NCBI GenBank assembly: GCA_014529385.2
Contig: CM043962.1
Span: 42,874,598-42,938,597, forward strand
Origin: Adiantum capillus-veneris
Lineage: Eukaryota > Streptophyta > Polypodiopsida > Polypodiales > Pteridaceae
Reading direction: 5' to 3'
DNA: 64,000 nt
In this document: in pieces, positions 32,345 through 42,083 of the stretch
How positions within the stretch are numbered: the stretch's first letter is position 1
Layout: every line of letters starts with the position of its first letter
Made by a program: the position numbers and the translations under genes
Notes under the pieces: model-generated
Databases searched by the model: none
What the model saw: only the letters and a program-made list of their open reading frames with translations
What the model was told of the DNA's origin: nothing

Positions 32345-32350
<6 letters not shown>
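30605..32350 (+). mobile_element. LINE-3 fragment a (5'-truncated, with internal inversion)
   Basis: Plus-strand RT remains: a decayed version of the GVKQGC box near 30620-30650, 'IIMLLLYADDAMLLAHTVED' (active-site YADD, 30750-30800), then 'LENFCLHSVLISNESKAKI' present twice (30825-30900 and 30927-31000, a short tandem duplication). From about 31105 to 31215 the sequence is the inverse of 31229-31430. The C-terminal zinc-like block (HHTLLECSTFSHI style) is near 32030-32080, and the family tail GGTCCCATAGGTCATATTTGA ends at 32350. Confidence 0.78.

Positions 32351-32391
<41 letters not shown>
32347..32391. repeat. (TC)n microsatellite after LINE-3 tail
   Basis: TC dinucleotides start where the LINE-3 fragment a tail ends. 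Confidence 0.95.
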
Positions 32392-32393
<2 letters not shown>

Positions 32394-34055
32394 CAAGTTT
32401 AAGTGAGTTTATGGTTGTGGTTTCTTAAATCTTTGACAAGGTGATATGCCAATTGCACATCGGAAAAGGAATTTAAAGATTTTTTGAAAGCACTGTTGGG
32501 GTTAAACAAGGATGTTCCTTATCACCAACTCACTTTGGTCTCTGCATTGATTATTTGTAATAAATGGTACCTGACTTTATGTAGCAAGAAGGCATTGAAG
32601 AGGTTACTATTTGTAATGTTGTAATCATGCTTTAGTTGTATGTAGATGTAGTGCTTGAATCACATACTTTAGAGGATTTACAAAAGCTTATCATTGTCCT
32701 TGAGAACTTTTGCTTGCATAGTGGGCTGATTGTGAATGAATCCAAAACAAAGGTTATGCTTGTGAAACCAACCATAAGGAGAAGCCATGCATTGTGTATA
32801 ACAATAAGACACATGAAGTTGATAAGAGCTTTAAGTACCTTGGCCTTGAGGTTTTGGCCAACCATAAGGAGAAGCCATGCATTGTGTATAGCAATGAGAC
32901 ACATGGAATTGTTGAGAGCTTTGAGTACCTTGGCCTTGAGGTTCCAGCCAATCATAAGTGGCGTGCATGCGCTATTCATCATTTGGAAGCTAAGAAGTGA
33001 GTATGCTATGCATTTGAGAACATGTCTAATGCAGGGGGTGTCAAATGTTGAATTCTCAAGAAGTACCTTTTCGACACATTAGTGACACTGTTTCTTCTTC
33101 ATGGAGTTTAAGTGTGGTAAAGGAGCATCTTAAAATCTAGTTGGAATGAATTTAAGAATGTCCAAAAGCCTTTTGTTACAAAGTTTCTCCAAGTTAAGAC
33201 ACAAACACTATATATGCTCCTACTTCTTGAGTTGAGATCTCTTCCAATTGAGGTTCTTACAAACTTTCTTCAAGTTAAAGACACAAACACCATATATGCT
33301 CCTACTTCTTGAGTCAAGATCTCTTTCAATTGAGATTATGGGCGTAAAAAGTGTTTGGAGTACATCATAAAGATGCATGAAGAACCCTCACATTGATTTC
33401 CTATGATTGCATAGGAAACAAGTAAAAAAGTTCAAAAGAGTCATAAAAGCAAGATCTTAAGCATGAGATGGATGCAAGGCATAAACAAGTGGTTTGGGAG
33501 ATGTGATGCATTACACTTGCTACATGTTGCCTCAATAGACTATCAAGTGAATGAAGCTTCCTACAATGCCAATGTATGATGGCTTGGGAGAAATCCGGTA
33601 GGTCACACTTTATACATTACACCACCAATATTGCCCCCAACTACAAAACCATAGGAGGAAACCATGCTCACCCTTAAATGCTTGAGCATATCCCCTTGTT
33701 TCGGCAATATACACTATCACAACCATTCGGCTTAGCTTCCACTCTCTTCGATGTGAGATAGGGCATTAACGCAACGCAAAAGAGTTACATCAGCTATGCA
33801 CTTTATGCTCATTGCAAGTCCGAGAGTCTAAGTGCCACACACCACTAGAGTGCTCAGCTTTTGCTCACATCTACACTTGCTTTCCTCACACTTTCAGCCA
33901 TGACTTAGACCTACACACTTTTCTCTCCCAGCCACAATATGGGTTCTTCATTGGGATTCTCATCACCATGATATTAGAGCATCGAGAATCACTTATCATC
34001 CCTATACATAGTACATCACATGTATCTTTGGTCTCATAAATCATATTTCACCTTT
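32392..34055 (+). mobile_element. LINE-3 fragment b (duplicated block copy I)
   Basis: Starts in RT with a decayed 'GVKQGCSLSPTHFG' reading near 32500-32540. It then has 'YVDVVLESHTLEDLQKLIIV' (YADD box replaced), 'FCLHSGLIVNESKTKVMLVK' and two copies of a 'FKYLGLEVLANHK'-type segment (32830-32960). After a C-terminal region it ends with the tail GGTCTCATAAATCATATTT (34030-34052). It is collinear with fragment c at 42084-44690, but lacks that copy's 910-bp insertion. Confidence 0.8.
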
Positions 34056-34521
34056 GAGGACAAAAATAAAAATTATCTATGTATGTGCGCGTGTGCACGT
34101 ATGTAGAGAGTGGGGCTTATACCCTTAGTATTACTTACAAGATTCCAAATGCCCTGAAGGCAATAAAAAAGCCCGTAGGCATTGTGCATAACCAAGTTGG
34201 TAGTGAAAAGGCCCTGCAATATGACATGATTGCAAAACCAAAGGAAAGAACCACCAGTGATACAGAGAATAAAACTAGGGAGATACATCAAGAGCTAGAG
34301 AAGGGTCCAAGGGAAGATTCTAGAAGCTTATAATAGCGAAAACAGGTCATCCACATTGTTTGCACTTGTAGGCAGCCCAAAACCCCCAAAATCAATCTCC
34401 AAGCCAACAAGTGCACCCCAACAAACAAATCATAAAGCAGCCCTATATCAAAATATCCAAGAGAGAGAAGGAGAGAAACGGCTTCACCATCTCTTGCAGC
34501 AATCTAGTAGTTATGACAATC
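34056..34521 (+). repeat. Dispersed repeat R, copy I (left part)
   Basis: Matches 44700-44735 plus 58006-58380. Shared blocks include ACCCTTAGT, CCCGTAGGCATTG, CATAACCAAG, ATGACATGATTGCAAAACCAAAGGAAA, AGGGAGATACATCAAGAGCTAGAG and the final CTATGACAATC. No reading frame is conserved. It is interrupted at 34521/34522 by EPRV-2. Confidence 0.8.
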
Positions 34522-34553
34522 GTTCGGACTTCCACCAAAACTGATTACTTGTT
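34522..34553 (-). repeat. 32-bp terminal direct repeat of EPRV-2, left
   Basis: Starts GTTCGGACTTCCACC and is repeated at 40032-40063 with one mismatch. On its inner side the viral CxxC/linker sequence continues; on its outer side is repeat R. Confidence 0.85.
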
Positions 34554-35130
34554 CTGAAGCTGCTTGCTGATCTTCAGCTGCCTTTGCTTTACCTTTATCT
34601 TTAGCATATACCCCCGGGGGGGAAAAGGTGTAGTTGATGATGGAGGAAGAGTAGAAAGTTGAGAGAGAACCTAATATTGCAATGCAAAAATTTCTTTCAA
34701 AGCATTGGTATGCCAGTTGGAAGTAGATTCGAGAGGTTGAAGACGTGCATGAGGAGCTGGAAAAATATAAGGTTGACTGTAAGAAAGCTCTTTCTCGTCA
34801 ATTGCTGCCTTTGTCAAGAGATCGATGCCATTGGCGACAAACTCCGAAGCAATCATTTTATTGCAGAGTTTGCAACGAAAAATGCCCTTCATAATCCTTA
34901 TACGTTTATGGATGTATGCGTGCTAGAGACGGAGGATTATTTCTTCGATAAGAAGTTGAGGCAAAAGAATGGCTAGAAGCTGTAGAGGCAGATTCTTCTG
35001 GCTGCACTTTGTAAGCAGGTCTTGCTAGAATAGACGCAATCTCCTTCTTGGATCTAGATCTGCCCAATATCTTGTAGTGATTAGTCGATCCAAGCCTCTT
35101 GATATTCAAAGGAACTGGTTGCTAAACTTC
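34554..35130 (-). pseudogene. EPRV-2 CxxC/linker segment
   Basis: Frames 35109-34906 and 34892-34671 contain 'ILGRSRSKKEIASILARPAY' and, near 34885-34870, a CKLCN pair, then 'STSNWHTNALKEIFALQY'. They match the EPRV-1 ORF at 15425-14985 and its upstream link. Frames are broken. A short G-rich block lies near 34612-34626. Confidence 0.68.
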
Positions 35131-35892
35131 ATTCAGCAGCGTCTTTGAGATATTCAATTTCCATTCTGACGAAAACTCTACTTCTTGCCAGTTTACCATT
35201 TCAAGTAAAGTTCCCTGAGTAGTTTCATCTACCTTCATCACAATATTCTAGCCTTTGATTTGAGATGCGTTGTCTTAGAGTTAGCCAGAATTTGAGACAA
35301 AGGGAAGGCCGGTGTTGACAGTTCTAACTATCATTCTATATGCAATTTGCAAGTGATCTGAACTGTGCTTCAAATCTAGCCCATGCGTTTTAATTAAGAG
35401 AGAAATAATCTAATCAAAATACCTATCGGTTAGACTACAAGGAAAGTTGGGAAAGCATTCTATATATATGGGACCATTGGATAAACTACCTTGCAAAATG
35501 CTAATGGTTTGATCCAGCAAATTTCTATGCCGAGTATCTAGTAATGCACCAATACATGAAACATTGAGGCCTTTTCTGAATAAAGGTACTATGCCTACAA
35601 CTATGTATCCTATATGCACAAATTGATGCCCTTTGCGTAATGCCCAATTCCTAAACTCAGAAAGCTCCTCAAGAAGCTGGATAATGTGATTATCAGAATC
35701 ACTATCCCTGATTGTCGGCTTTCCATGAGTTTCATGATATAACATATTAGCAGAGAGGAAAAATACCTTATTATGTTTGTAGACCTGAGAGGTAGAGACC
35801 TTAAATAAGCTCCATATTCTAGATGGGCTTGCTTCTTCAATTTCAACATTGTCGGTCAATAGCTTCTTAAAAGAAGATATGATCATTGCCAT
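35131..35892 (-). pseudogene. EPRV-2 movement protein (30K superfamily), broken
   Basis: Starts at an ATG (35892) 255 bp after the primer site. It matches the EPRV-1 movement protein along its length, with 'HIGYIVVGIVPLFRKGLN', the ALLDTRHRN block and 'GPIYIECFPNFPCSLTD'. A stop follows at 35410, and at least three more interrupt the remaining ~90 codons. It is not translatable as a full protein. Confidence 0.83.
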
Positions 35893-36146
35893 GTTGAGTG
35901 TTTGGTTTTGCCTATGGGGTGGCTTGCTCTCTAGGGTGTCAATAGATTGCAGATATGCGAAGCACTAGAACGTGGGATAAAAGGAGATTGATACAGCTGA
36001 TGATGTCTGTGTCTAAGTGGCACCTTGCCTGCGAGACGACGAAACATCAAAGAAGCTCCAACCACAGTATCAAGGCAATCTTCACGAGCACTCAGAGTTT
36101 ACAAGTTATACCCCGCACGGTTAATCAAAATAAACATTCACCAATG

Positions 36147-36158
36147 GCTTTGATACCA
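36147..36158 (-). promoter_or_regulatory. EPRV-2 primer-binding site
   Basis: GCTTTGATACCA on the plus strand is the reverse complement of the tRNA-iMet site with one change. It holds the same position relative to the movement protein as in EPRV-1. Confidence 0.82.
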
Positions 36159-36545
36159 ATATGAGAGGGCGGAAGCTTATGAGAACAGAAGCATAAAGCA
36201 TAAACATCGAAAGCATAAACAAGTTACAGAGGGACACAATATGATAGCAATATGAGAGGGCGGAAGCTTATGAGAACAGAAGCATAAAACACTTATATTG
36301 CTCAGGGGTAGATTACAAGAGCTTTACTAAGCGTATGATATCCAAGGTACCTTACAAGTGAGCAAGGCTTCCTTTTATAGAGGATTGGGCACTTGCGTAT
36401 CATACAAACTAAGCTACGTGTTACTTTCTTACATAAAGTGACTCAGCACGTTTGAATTTGTTTTTGGAGTTATTGTTGATGTCACCTTTTTATTCCCTTG
36501 GTATGAAGTCAATGCTTATGTCATTCTTTTATGCGAGAAAGTAAA
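36158..36545 (-). promoter_or_regulatory. EPRV-2 intergenic region and promoter
   Basis: A CTATAAAAG box (minus strand, 36380-36372) lies about 215 bp upstream of the primer site, parallel to EPRV-1. Between them a ~41-bp segment (AATATGAGAGGGCGGAAGC...) is present twice, at 36158-36198 and 36248-36288, so the leader contains a 90-bp period duplication. The 66-bp repeats of EPRV-1 are not obvious here. Confidence 0.6.
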
Positions 36546-37011
36546 TCAGCCACATTATTTTTATTTCCCGAGATATGTTCATATGTTATGTCAAATTGAC
36601 TCAATTTGTAGGCCATCGATAGATTCTTGCATTGCCCACTTTTCCAGCATTCTTTTCTTTTAGAAATTTATCAAAATGCTTGAGATCACTTCGCAGAGTG
36701 AAAGGTATTCCCATCAAGAACAACCGAAAGCTTAAGACCGCATTCACCCCTGCCAAAAGCTCACGTTGAATAGAGTGGTAGCGCAGTTCTGCATCTTTAA
36801 ATCGGCCAGAGGCCCATCTACAGATAATAGGATTTTCATTGTGTAGTTCGCATAGAATTCCTCCGCATGCTTCTTCAGAGGTGTCATAGTAGACAATAAG
36901 GGACTTATTGGTTGGAATGTTTAAAGGAGGAAGGTTTGTGCATATATGCTTGATCCTTTTAACAGCATTTGACAAACTATCAGACCAGAAAAATATTTTA
37001 CTCCGCTCCAA
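36546..37011 (-). pseudogene. EPRV-2 RNase H domain
   Basis: Frame 37011-36601 has 'LIVYYDTSEEACGGIL' (first catalytic Asp block), 'YHSIQRELLAGVNAV' (catalytic Glu block) and 'FTLRSDLKHFDKFL' (third Asp block). All three acidic positions are kept. The C-terminal 'VADLLSR' block is in another frame near 36545. Confidence 0.83.
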
Positions 37012-37730
37012 AGCTTTAAAAGGAATTAAATATTTTTCTAATTGTGGCTATTGCGTGGCAATCCATTGCAGACATCCAATAAAAGATTGGACTTCCTTTC
37101 GATCGTTGAGCTGGTCTGGAAAATCTTGAAGTTTTTTTAGGACATGCTCCTACATCTTTATGCATCCTGTAGATATTTCAACTCCCAGAAAAGCGACTTG
37201 GGGTTTGCATATCTTAATCTTTTTTAGACTGAGCACAAGCCCTGTATTCTACACTTTCTATATAAAAGGCCTAAATGCTTTATGTGGCTTACGATGTCTT
37301 TGGAGTAGACAAGAATATTATCTATGTATAACAGCAAAAAATCTCTGCAGTCAGAGAATATTTTCTCAATCTTTCTGGACAGAGCGATGGCGTTGGCTTC
37401 AAACTCATTGGCAGAACATTCCATTCATACATTCCTTGAGGCACCACAAAGTTGGTTTTATACCTATCTTTGGGTTGGATTTAAAATTGCCAGAAACCAC
37501 TTTTCAAGTCAAATTTTGAAAATACCTTGCAATCCCTGATTCTTCGGAATAGATCATCTTTTGGGGGTAGAGGAAACCTTTTGTGTTCTAACCAATCATT
37601 GATTGGTTTATAATTGTCAGGGGTAAGTTGGAAAATAATATTTGCACCAAGCGTCAAGTCGTTATTTGGGTGTGGATGCAAGTAACTTGCATTTTGGCAT
37701 GGCCAATAGCAAGCTTGCATGAAACAATTT
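37012..37730 (-). pseudogene. EPRV-2 reverse transcriptase, multiple breaks
   Basis: The frame 37720-37481 has 'NDWLEHKRFPLPPKDDLFRR' and 'KVFSKFDLKSGFWQF', the caulimovirid finger and first catalytic Asp block. The frame 37424-37224 has 'LLLYIDNILVYSKDIVSHI', where the polymerase YxDD is Y-I-D-N. That change alone would abolish activity. The connection region continues to 37012 with stops. Confidence 0.82.
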
Positions 37731-37862
37731 TATTGATTCTTCCTTTGGAATTATCTGCATATTGAAATAGGAAAGCATTTGAATGATCCGCAATGGGACT
37801 AATGCTTGATTAATATAGAAGATTACGGAACTTGAATCCCATAAGGCATCTAGTCGAAAAGA

Positions 37863-38537
37863 CTATTTGTGTTGAAATTTGATACATACCTCAGAATAAA
37901 AACCCCTGTTATATTTTGGATCAAACTGAATTATTCTGCCTCCATTTAGATTTCTATATGGGATCCACTCAGAAGTTGGTTTTGCTACAACTTGTACAAG
38001 TGCAGCTTGATCATATAGATATTGGACACTTCCAAAAACATGATCTGTTTTGGCTTCAATAGCAGCTAGTTGAGATTCAACAGAAATAAGATGTTGGTGT
38101 AACTGATTACATTTTGCATTTACCTGATGTATAGCCTCCAAGATTGCTTTGTCATTTTTTATGCATATCTGAATGGATTCATCGGCTTCATTAATGGTAT
38201 GGGTATTTGATGTACAGGCTTGATTTTGAGAGTTATGCAGAACTTCAAAATTATGTAGAATCTCTTCATTCTTGTTATTTTGTTGCGTTGGTCGTAGTCT
38301 TGGGTGCATGAATCTTTTCCAGTCTTCTTGTTGAGCAATGGAGTTAGCTTGTTCCACCATGTTTCTAAATAAAGGCAAAGGAGTGTACCTTTGTTGCTCT
38401 TTTCGTGAAAGATTGAGCTTTAGTGGCGTCTTTTGGCTCCTCCAAGAATCAATTTCATTGCATGAACTGGGACTCGGACTAGGGCTAGAAGGGACATGTC
38501 GTTTTTGCTTTGGAAATGAAAAAGGCTTTCTTACCAT
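37863..38537 (-). pseudogene. EPRV-2 coiled-coil ORF between coat protein and RT
   Basis: A 224-codon open frame with a Ser/Pro-rich N-terminus and a helical middle ('AKCNQLHQHLISVESQLAAI'). It occupies the place where caulimovirid polyproteins carry the aspartic protease, but no DTG/DSG motif is visible here or in the 140 bp up to the RT. Either the protease is lost or it has decayed beyond recognition. Function unknown. Confidence 0.6.
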
Positions 38538-38710
38538 GTTAGTTAGTTGCAGTTGATTGTCATCCGAGAAGTCTGGCTCTCTTCAAAAATATTTTCAGAC
38601 ATCAATTCTGTTACTGAACTGTCTACCAACTGTTCTTCATCAGAACCATATTTAGTGTATTCAACAATAGGGATACCCTTCTTTTGCAATAGATTAGTTC
38701 ATATTCGTAT

Positions 38711-39889
38711 TTACCCCTGAGAACTGCATATCCAAATTTTTTCTCTCTGAGGACATTCTGGTGCAATGTGTCCTTGTTTGTTGCATATGTAGCATCTTAC
38801 TTGCTTTCTCTCTTCTTTGCTAAGCTTGGGCTTTCTTCGTGCTACTTTGTACCTTTTTCCATACTTGTTTTTATGATGTTTGATTTTGCACGCACACTTC
38901 TTACTATCTCGACAGCCGAAAGCTTTAGCCTTTGTTTGTTTGTCACAGAAGCTAGAATTAAACCCTTTGACCTGCTTGATTTCTTTTTTCATTCTTATCT
39001 TGGCACATTCCAGATCAGTAACTTCATCTATGAAAGAGTTGATCTGGGCTATTGAAATGTTTTCATCCCAATGTAAGCTAGCTGCTTTGATTCTCTCTTT
39101 GACTAAATTTGCAAATGACTCGGGAAATGAATTAATGTAATATTGCTTATATTCAGCTTTGAAGTATCCACCTGAAAATTGGTACATTAAATGCGTCATA
39201 TGTTGTTGATATTTCTTGATCTGAGTCAGGTCGCATAGCTTGGTTTTGAAAAAGGCTTCCTTGTTTCTTTCTTGGATTTTATTGGTTGATCCTAGATATT
39301 GCATAACCAAAGCTGCAAAAAACAATGAAATGACATTATCAAAGTTCTCATGCCCATCTGGTCCTCCTTGCATAGTATATGCTTTACTATCAGTACTAAG
39401 ATCATCCCACCAAGCCTTCAACATCCCTTGAAATCGTGCTGATATCATAGAAACTGATTGTCGTTGAGTCAATTCTTTGTAGTGGATTCTAGAGTGTGTC
39501 GAGTTGTAAATAAATTCAAAGACCTTCCAAACTTGATCTTGATTTAGTCCATCTGTAGCTAAGATGGTCATGTTAACAATTTTTGTGACTCCTTTTAGAG
39601 TCGTTGTCGAAGAAGATGAAGGGGTTTCAATCTTTATCTCATCGGTTTTCATCTTAACCGGATTTATTATTCTGACTTCTTCTTTAAACTTGAATTCTGA
39701 GTTGTCATCTGAAGATTTATCTGGTGCTGGAAATATTTGAGGAAGAAAAATATCCAGTTCGTCCAATTCTTCTTCTTTGTATTCTACAAATCTATCATCT
39801 TGGAAAACTATCCATTCTGAGTCTTCTGGTGAAATAGTCCTCACTATTTCTCCTAGTTCCTGCCTTTGCTGCCAATCTTGGACGAGCAT
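38711..39889 (-). CDS. EPRV-2 coat-protein-like ORF, uninterrupted
   Basis: An open frame of 392 codons without stop or shift, unlike its neighbours. It has an acidic N-terminus ('EEELDELDIFLPQIF'), a helical central capsid-like region including 'FEFIYNSTHSRIHYKEL' and 'LKAWWDDLS', and a basic stretch ('KNKYGKRYKVARRKPK'). The C-terminal zinc knuckle is 'CYICNKQGHIAPEC' (C-x2-C-x4-H-x4-C). Acidic N-terminus, basic patch and knuckle are the layout of caulimovirid coat/gag proteins that package viral RNA. Whether it is transcribed is unknown. Confidence 0.78.
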   Translation of the reverse strand: MLVQDWQQRQELGEIVRTISPEDSEWIVFQDDRFVEYKEEELDELDIFLPQIFPAPDKSSDDNSEFKFKEEVRIINPVKMKTDEIKIETPSSSSTTTLKGVTKIVNMTILATDGLNQDQVWKVFEFIYNSTHSRIHYKELTQRQSVSMISARFQGMLKAWWDDLSTDSKAYTMQGGPDGHENFDNVISLFFAALVMQYLGSTNKIQERNKEAFFKTKLCDLTQIKKYQQHMTHLMYQFSGGYFKAEYKQYYINSFPESFANLVKERIKAASLHWDENISIAQINSFIDEVTDLECAKIRMKKEIKQVKGFNSSFCDKQTKAKAFGCRDSKKCACKIKHHKNKYGKRYKVARRKPKLSKEERKQVRCYICNKQGHIAPECPQREKIWICSSQG

Positions 39890-40031
39890 TTACTCCCCAT
39901 TTGTGATAGGGATTAAATCCATCTTCTGCCTCTTCATCTGCAAAGGGTGACATTTCAGGAGGGAATTGTGTTACTGTAGTAATCACTGGTTCTTGCAGGA
40001 CATTAGAGAACATTCTAGGAAAATATTTATG
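39795..40031 (-). pseudogene. EPRV-2 segment upstream of coat-protein ORF
   Basis: The frame 40013-39795 has 'MFSNVLQEPVITTVTQFPPE', matching the end of the EPRV-1 linker ORF ('MFSTVLHEPTIESVTQF'). It overlaps the coat-protein ORF start in another frame, as in EPRV-1, where the two are also joined by decayed sequence. Confidence 0.7.
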
Positions 40032-40063
40032 GTTCGGACTTCCATCAAAACTGATTACTTGTT
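40032..40063 (-). repeat. 32-bp terminal direct repeat of EPRV-2, right
   Basis: Partner of 34522-34553. On its outer side follows GTAAAGATGC...ATACAAGATGTC, the continuation of repeat R. Confidence 0.85.
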
Positions 40064-40090
40064 GTAAAGATGCTTTATATACAAGATGTC

Positions 40091-40180
<90 letters not shown>

Positions 40181-40320
40181 AAATATACACTAGTCACCAA
40201 GTGTATGGTCAACTTACAACTTACAACTGTGCCTTTATTGCTTTACAACTGTAACTTACAATATATATTGCTTACACACACACACACACACACACACACT
40301 TGGTGACTAGTTGGCCATTT
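40064..40320. repeat. Repeat R right flank, (TC)n and (CA)n microsatellites
   Basis: The R flank ATACAAGATGTCA leads into TC dinucleotides (40097-40177), matching the order at 58425-58505. A CA tract lies at 40274-40299. The 15-base arms ACTAGTCACCAAGTG (40189-40203) and CACTTGGTGACTAGT (40297-40311) form a perfect inverted pair around it. Confidence 0.8.
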
Positions 40321-42080
40321 GAATATATTTTTTCCAATTTTTCTTTTTTTCCCTTCTACTATGATTGAATAAATGTGGCTATGAGAGTGTACTGTCATTA
40401 TAGCCTTGATCTCATATAGCCTACTAAACAATTTCTTTTTTCTAAAAGTTAGTGCTATTCCAAATGTATTCTAAAATTAGCCTTCCTCATGGGAATTCCC
40501 ATACCTATCCCCTCATTTATGAGTGTGTATCACTTCCTTTACTCCTTCCCTCCTCCTTGTGCTAAAGTGATGCCGAGCGTCTGCCATCTTTTGAGGCAGT
40601 AGGGGGCACAAGAAATGTTGGGGGGCTACTTGGGAAGTTGGGAGGTGCTTAAGCACAGCCCCCTACTCCCCACCGTAGGACCTTCCCTCTCCCTCAAAAA
40701 ACCGAAGGAGTTCGACGACATCATCTTTTTCTCAACCTTGGAGTCCATCACACATCTCGAAGAACTACGTAAGCAACAAATTTCACTGAATAGCCTCAAT
40801 ATGAAGCCTCCTTGCTTACAACTTGAAGACACACAAGCTCAAGCCCTCCTCAATGCAAAATTTACCTCTCTTACGATCCAATATCAATCAGATTACACCC
40901 AAGCCCTTGTCCAAGCCAAAAAGCTCCTCCTCCAAAACCTCAACACATCATTGAATGACTACCACTCTCTTGTAACCCACCACCTTTTTAGCCTCACAAA
41001 AAAACTATCATATTTCCCTACCCCTTGTAACCTTCACCAATTGGCAACACCACCTTAAAAAATGGAGAGATTCCTCTCTACAAAAATTTATCTCTCTCAT
41101 GCAAGCTCGTATAGTGAACACACATCCACCGCCAAAGAAAAAAAAGCCAAGAAAGCTAGGAACGCACCATCATCACAATAGTTGAAGAACTAGCACATCT
41201 CCCCAAAGAGGAATCAATCAAAGAGCTTGTGCAACACAAAGTAAGAAAACAAATTAGCTCCTTTCCCACTTCTAAAAACGCTAGCTCCAATAACCCTCCA
41301 TCCTCAAACTCTCACCCCCACAAATCCAAAAAATCCTCTCACATCCACCTTTAAAGGTACCCTTTTTCCCACCAAGAGCCTCTCTTTCTAGCCTTCCTAA
41401 TAACGCTAATAGCAGTGGCCCTCATGATAAATAAGCCTCATACTCACCACTCTTTTACCCAAACCAACTAAACATCAATCCATCAAACTCTCCCCCCTCC
41501 AAAAAACCTAAATTGCTTCCCTCCCACTCTTTCAAAGAGCCCACCATCCCACCTAAGTGTCCTCTCAATCGTATGCATAGCCTCTTCTCTCCCAAACCGC
41601 CACATAACTCCTACCGCCCAAACCATCACACAAAAGGATCCTAAACAAAACCTCATTCATGACACTATGGATTCGAGAAAAGCGAAAGGTAGGAGGGATT
41701 AGGGCTGACACACACTACTTCATGGGTACATTTACTCTTTGATAAGCCCCCCCTCCTCCTTAAACTTAGGACTATTGATAACTCCACCTCTTCTCCATTA
41801 TCTTCAACTTTGCCCAACTCGGCGAACCCCTCCACCAAGCCCACATCTACAACCTTACCCAACCCAAAGAACCTCTCCATTAAGCCCGCATCTACAAGCA
41901 AGAGCACAAGAAGAAGGAGAAAGTTTTGGCTCACCCTTCCAATCTACATGCCTACAAACTCATCAATAATGCTTTCTCTTTCAATTTGGTTCATAATCTC
42001 ACCACACTCCCACTCCAATTGAATGAAAACAAATGCCCATGATTGTTACTCACGCTAGGCATTTTTAGTTGATTTAAATC
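40321..42080 (+). other. Unassigned stretch with one 147-codon ORF
   Basis: The plus-strand frame 40615-41058 encodes a helical, Leu/Gln-rich product ('LLNAKFTSLTIQYQSDYTQA'). The next kilobase reads Lys/Ser/Pro-rich pieces with stops. It could be the remains of a retroelement ORF1, since LINE-3 sequence follows at 42084, but I recognise no motif. Pro/Ser-rich frames at 41739-42022 look compositional. Confidence 0.35.
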
Positions 42081-42083
42081 ATT

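Larger units (their letters stand above)
34522..40063 (-). mobile_element. EPRV-2: endogenous pararetrovirus (Caulimoviridae), apparently one genome length
   Basis: Minus-strand order: linker end, coat protein (39889-38711), coiled-coil ORF, RT, RNase H, promoter, primer site, movement protein, CxxC segment. The first and last 32 bases (40063-40032 and 34553-34522) are the same viral sequence with one mismatch. The insert sits between CTATGACAATC and GTAA, which are adjacent in the uninterrupted copy at 58370-58385. No target duplication is visible. Most genes carry stops or shifts, but the coat-protein ORF is open. Confidence 0.87.

Noticed and set aside
40615-41058. 147-codon ORF as a host gene
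   Set aside because: No motif, followed by stop-riddled Lys/Ser/Pro-rich sequence beside LINE-3; more likely retroelement remains, so reported only as an unassigned stretch.
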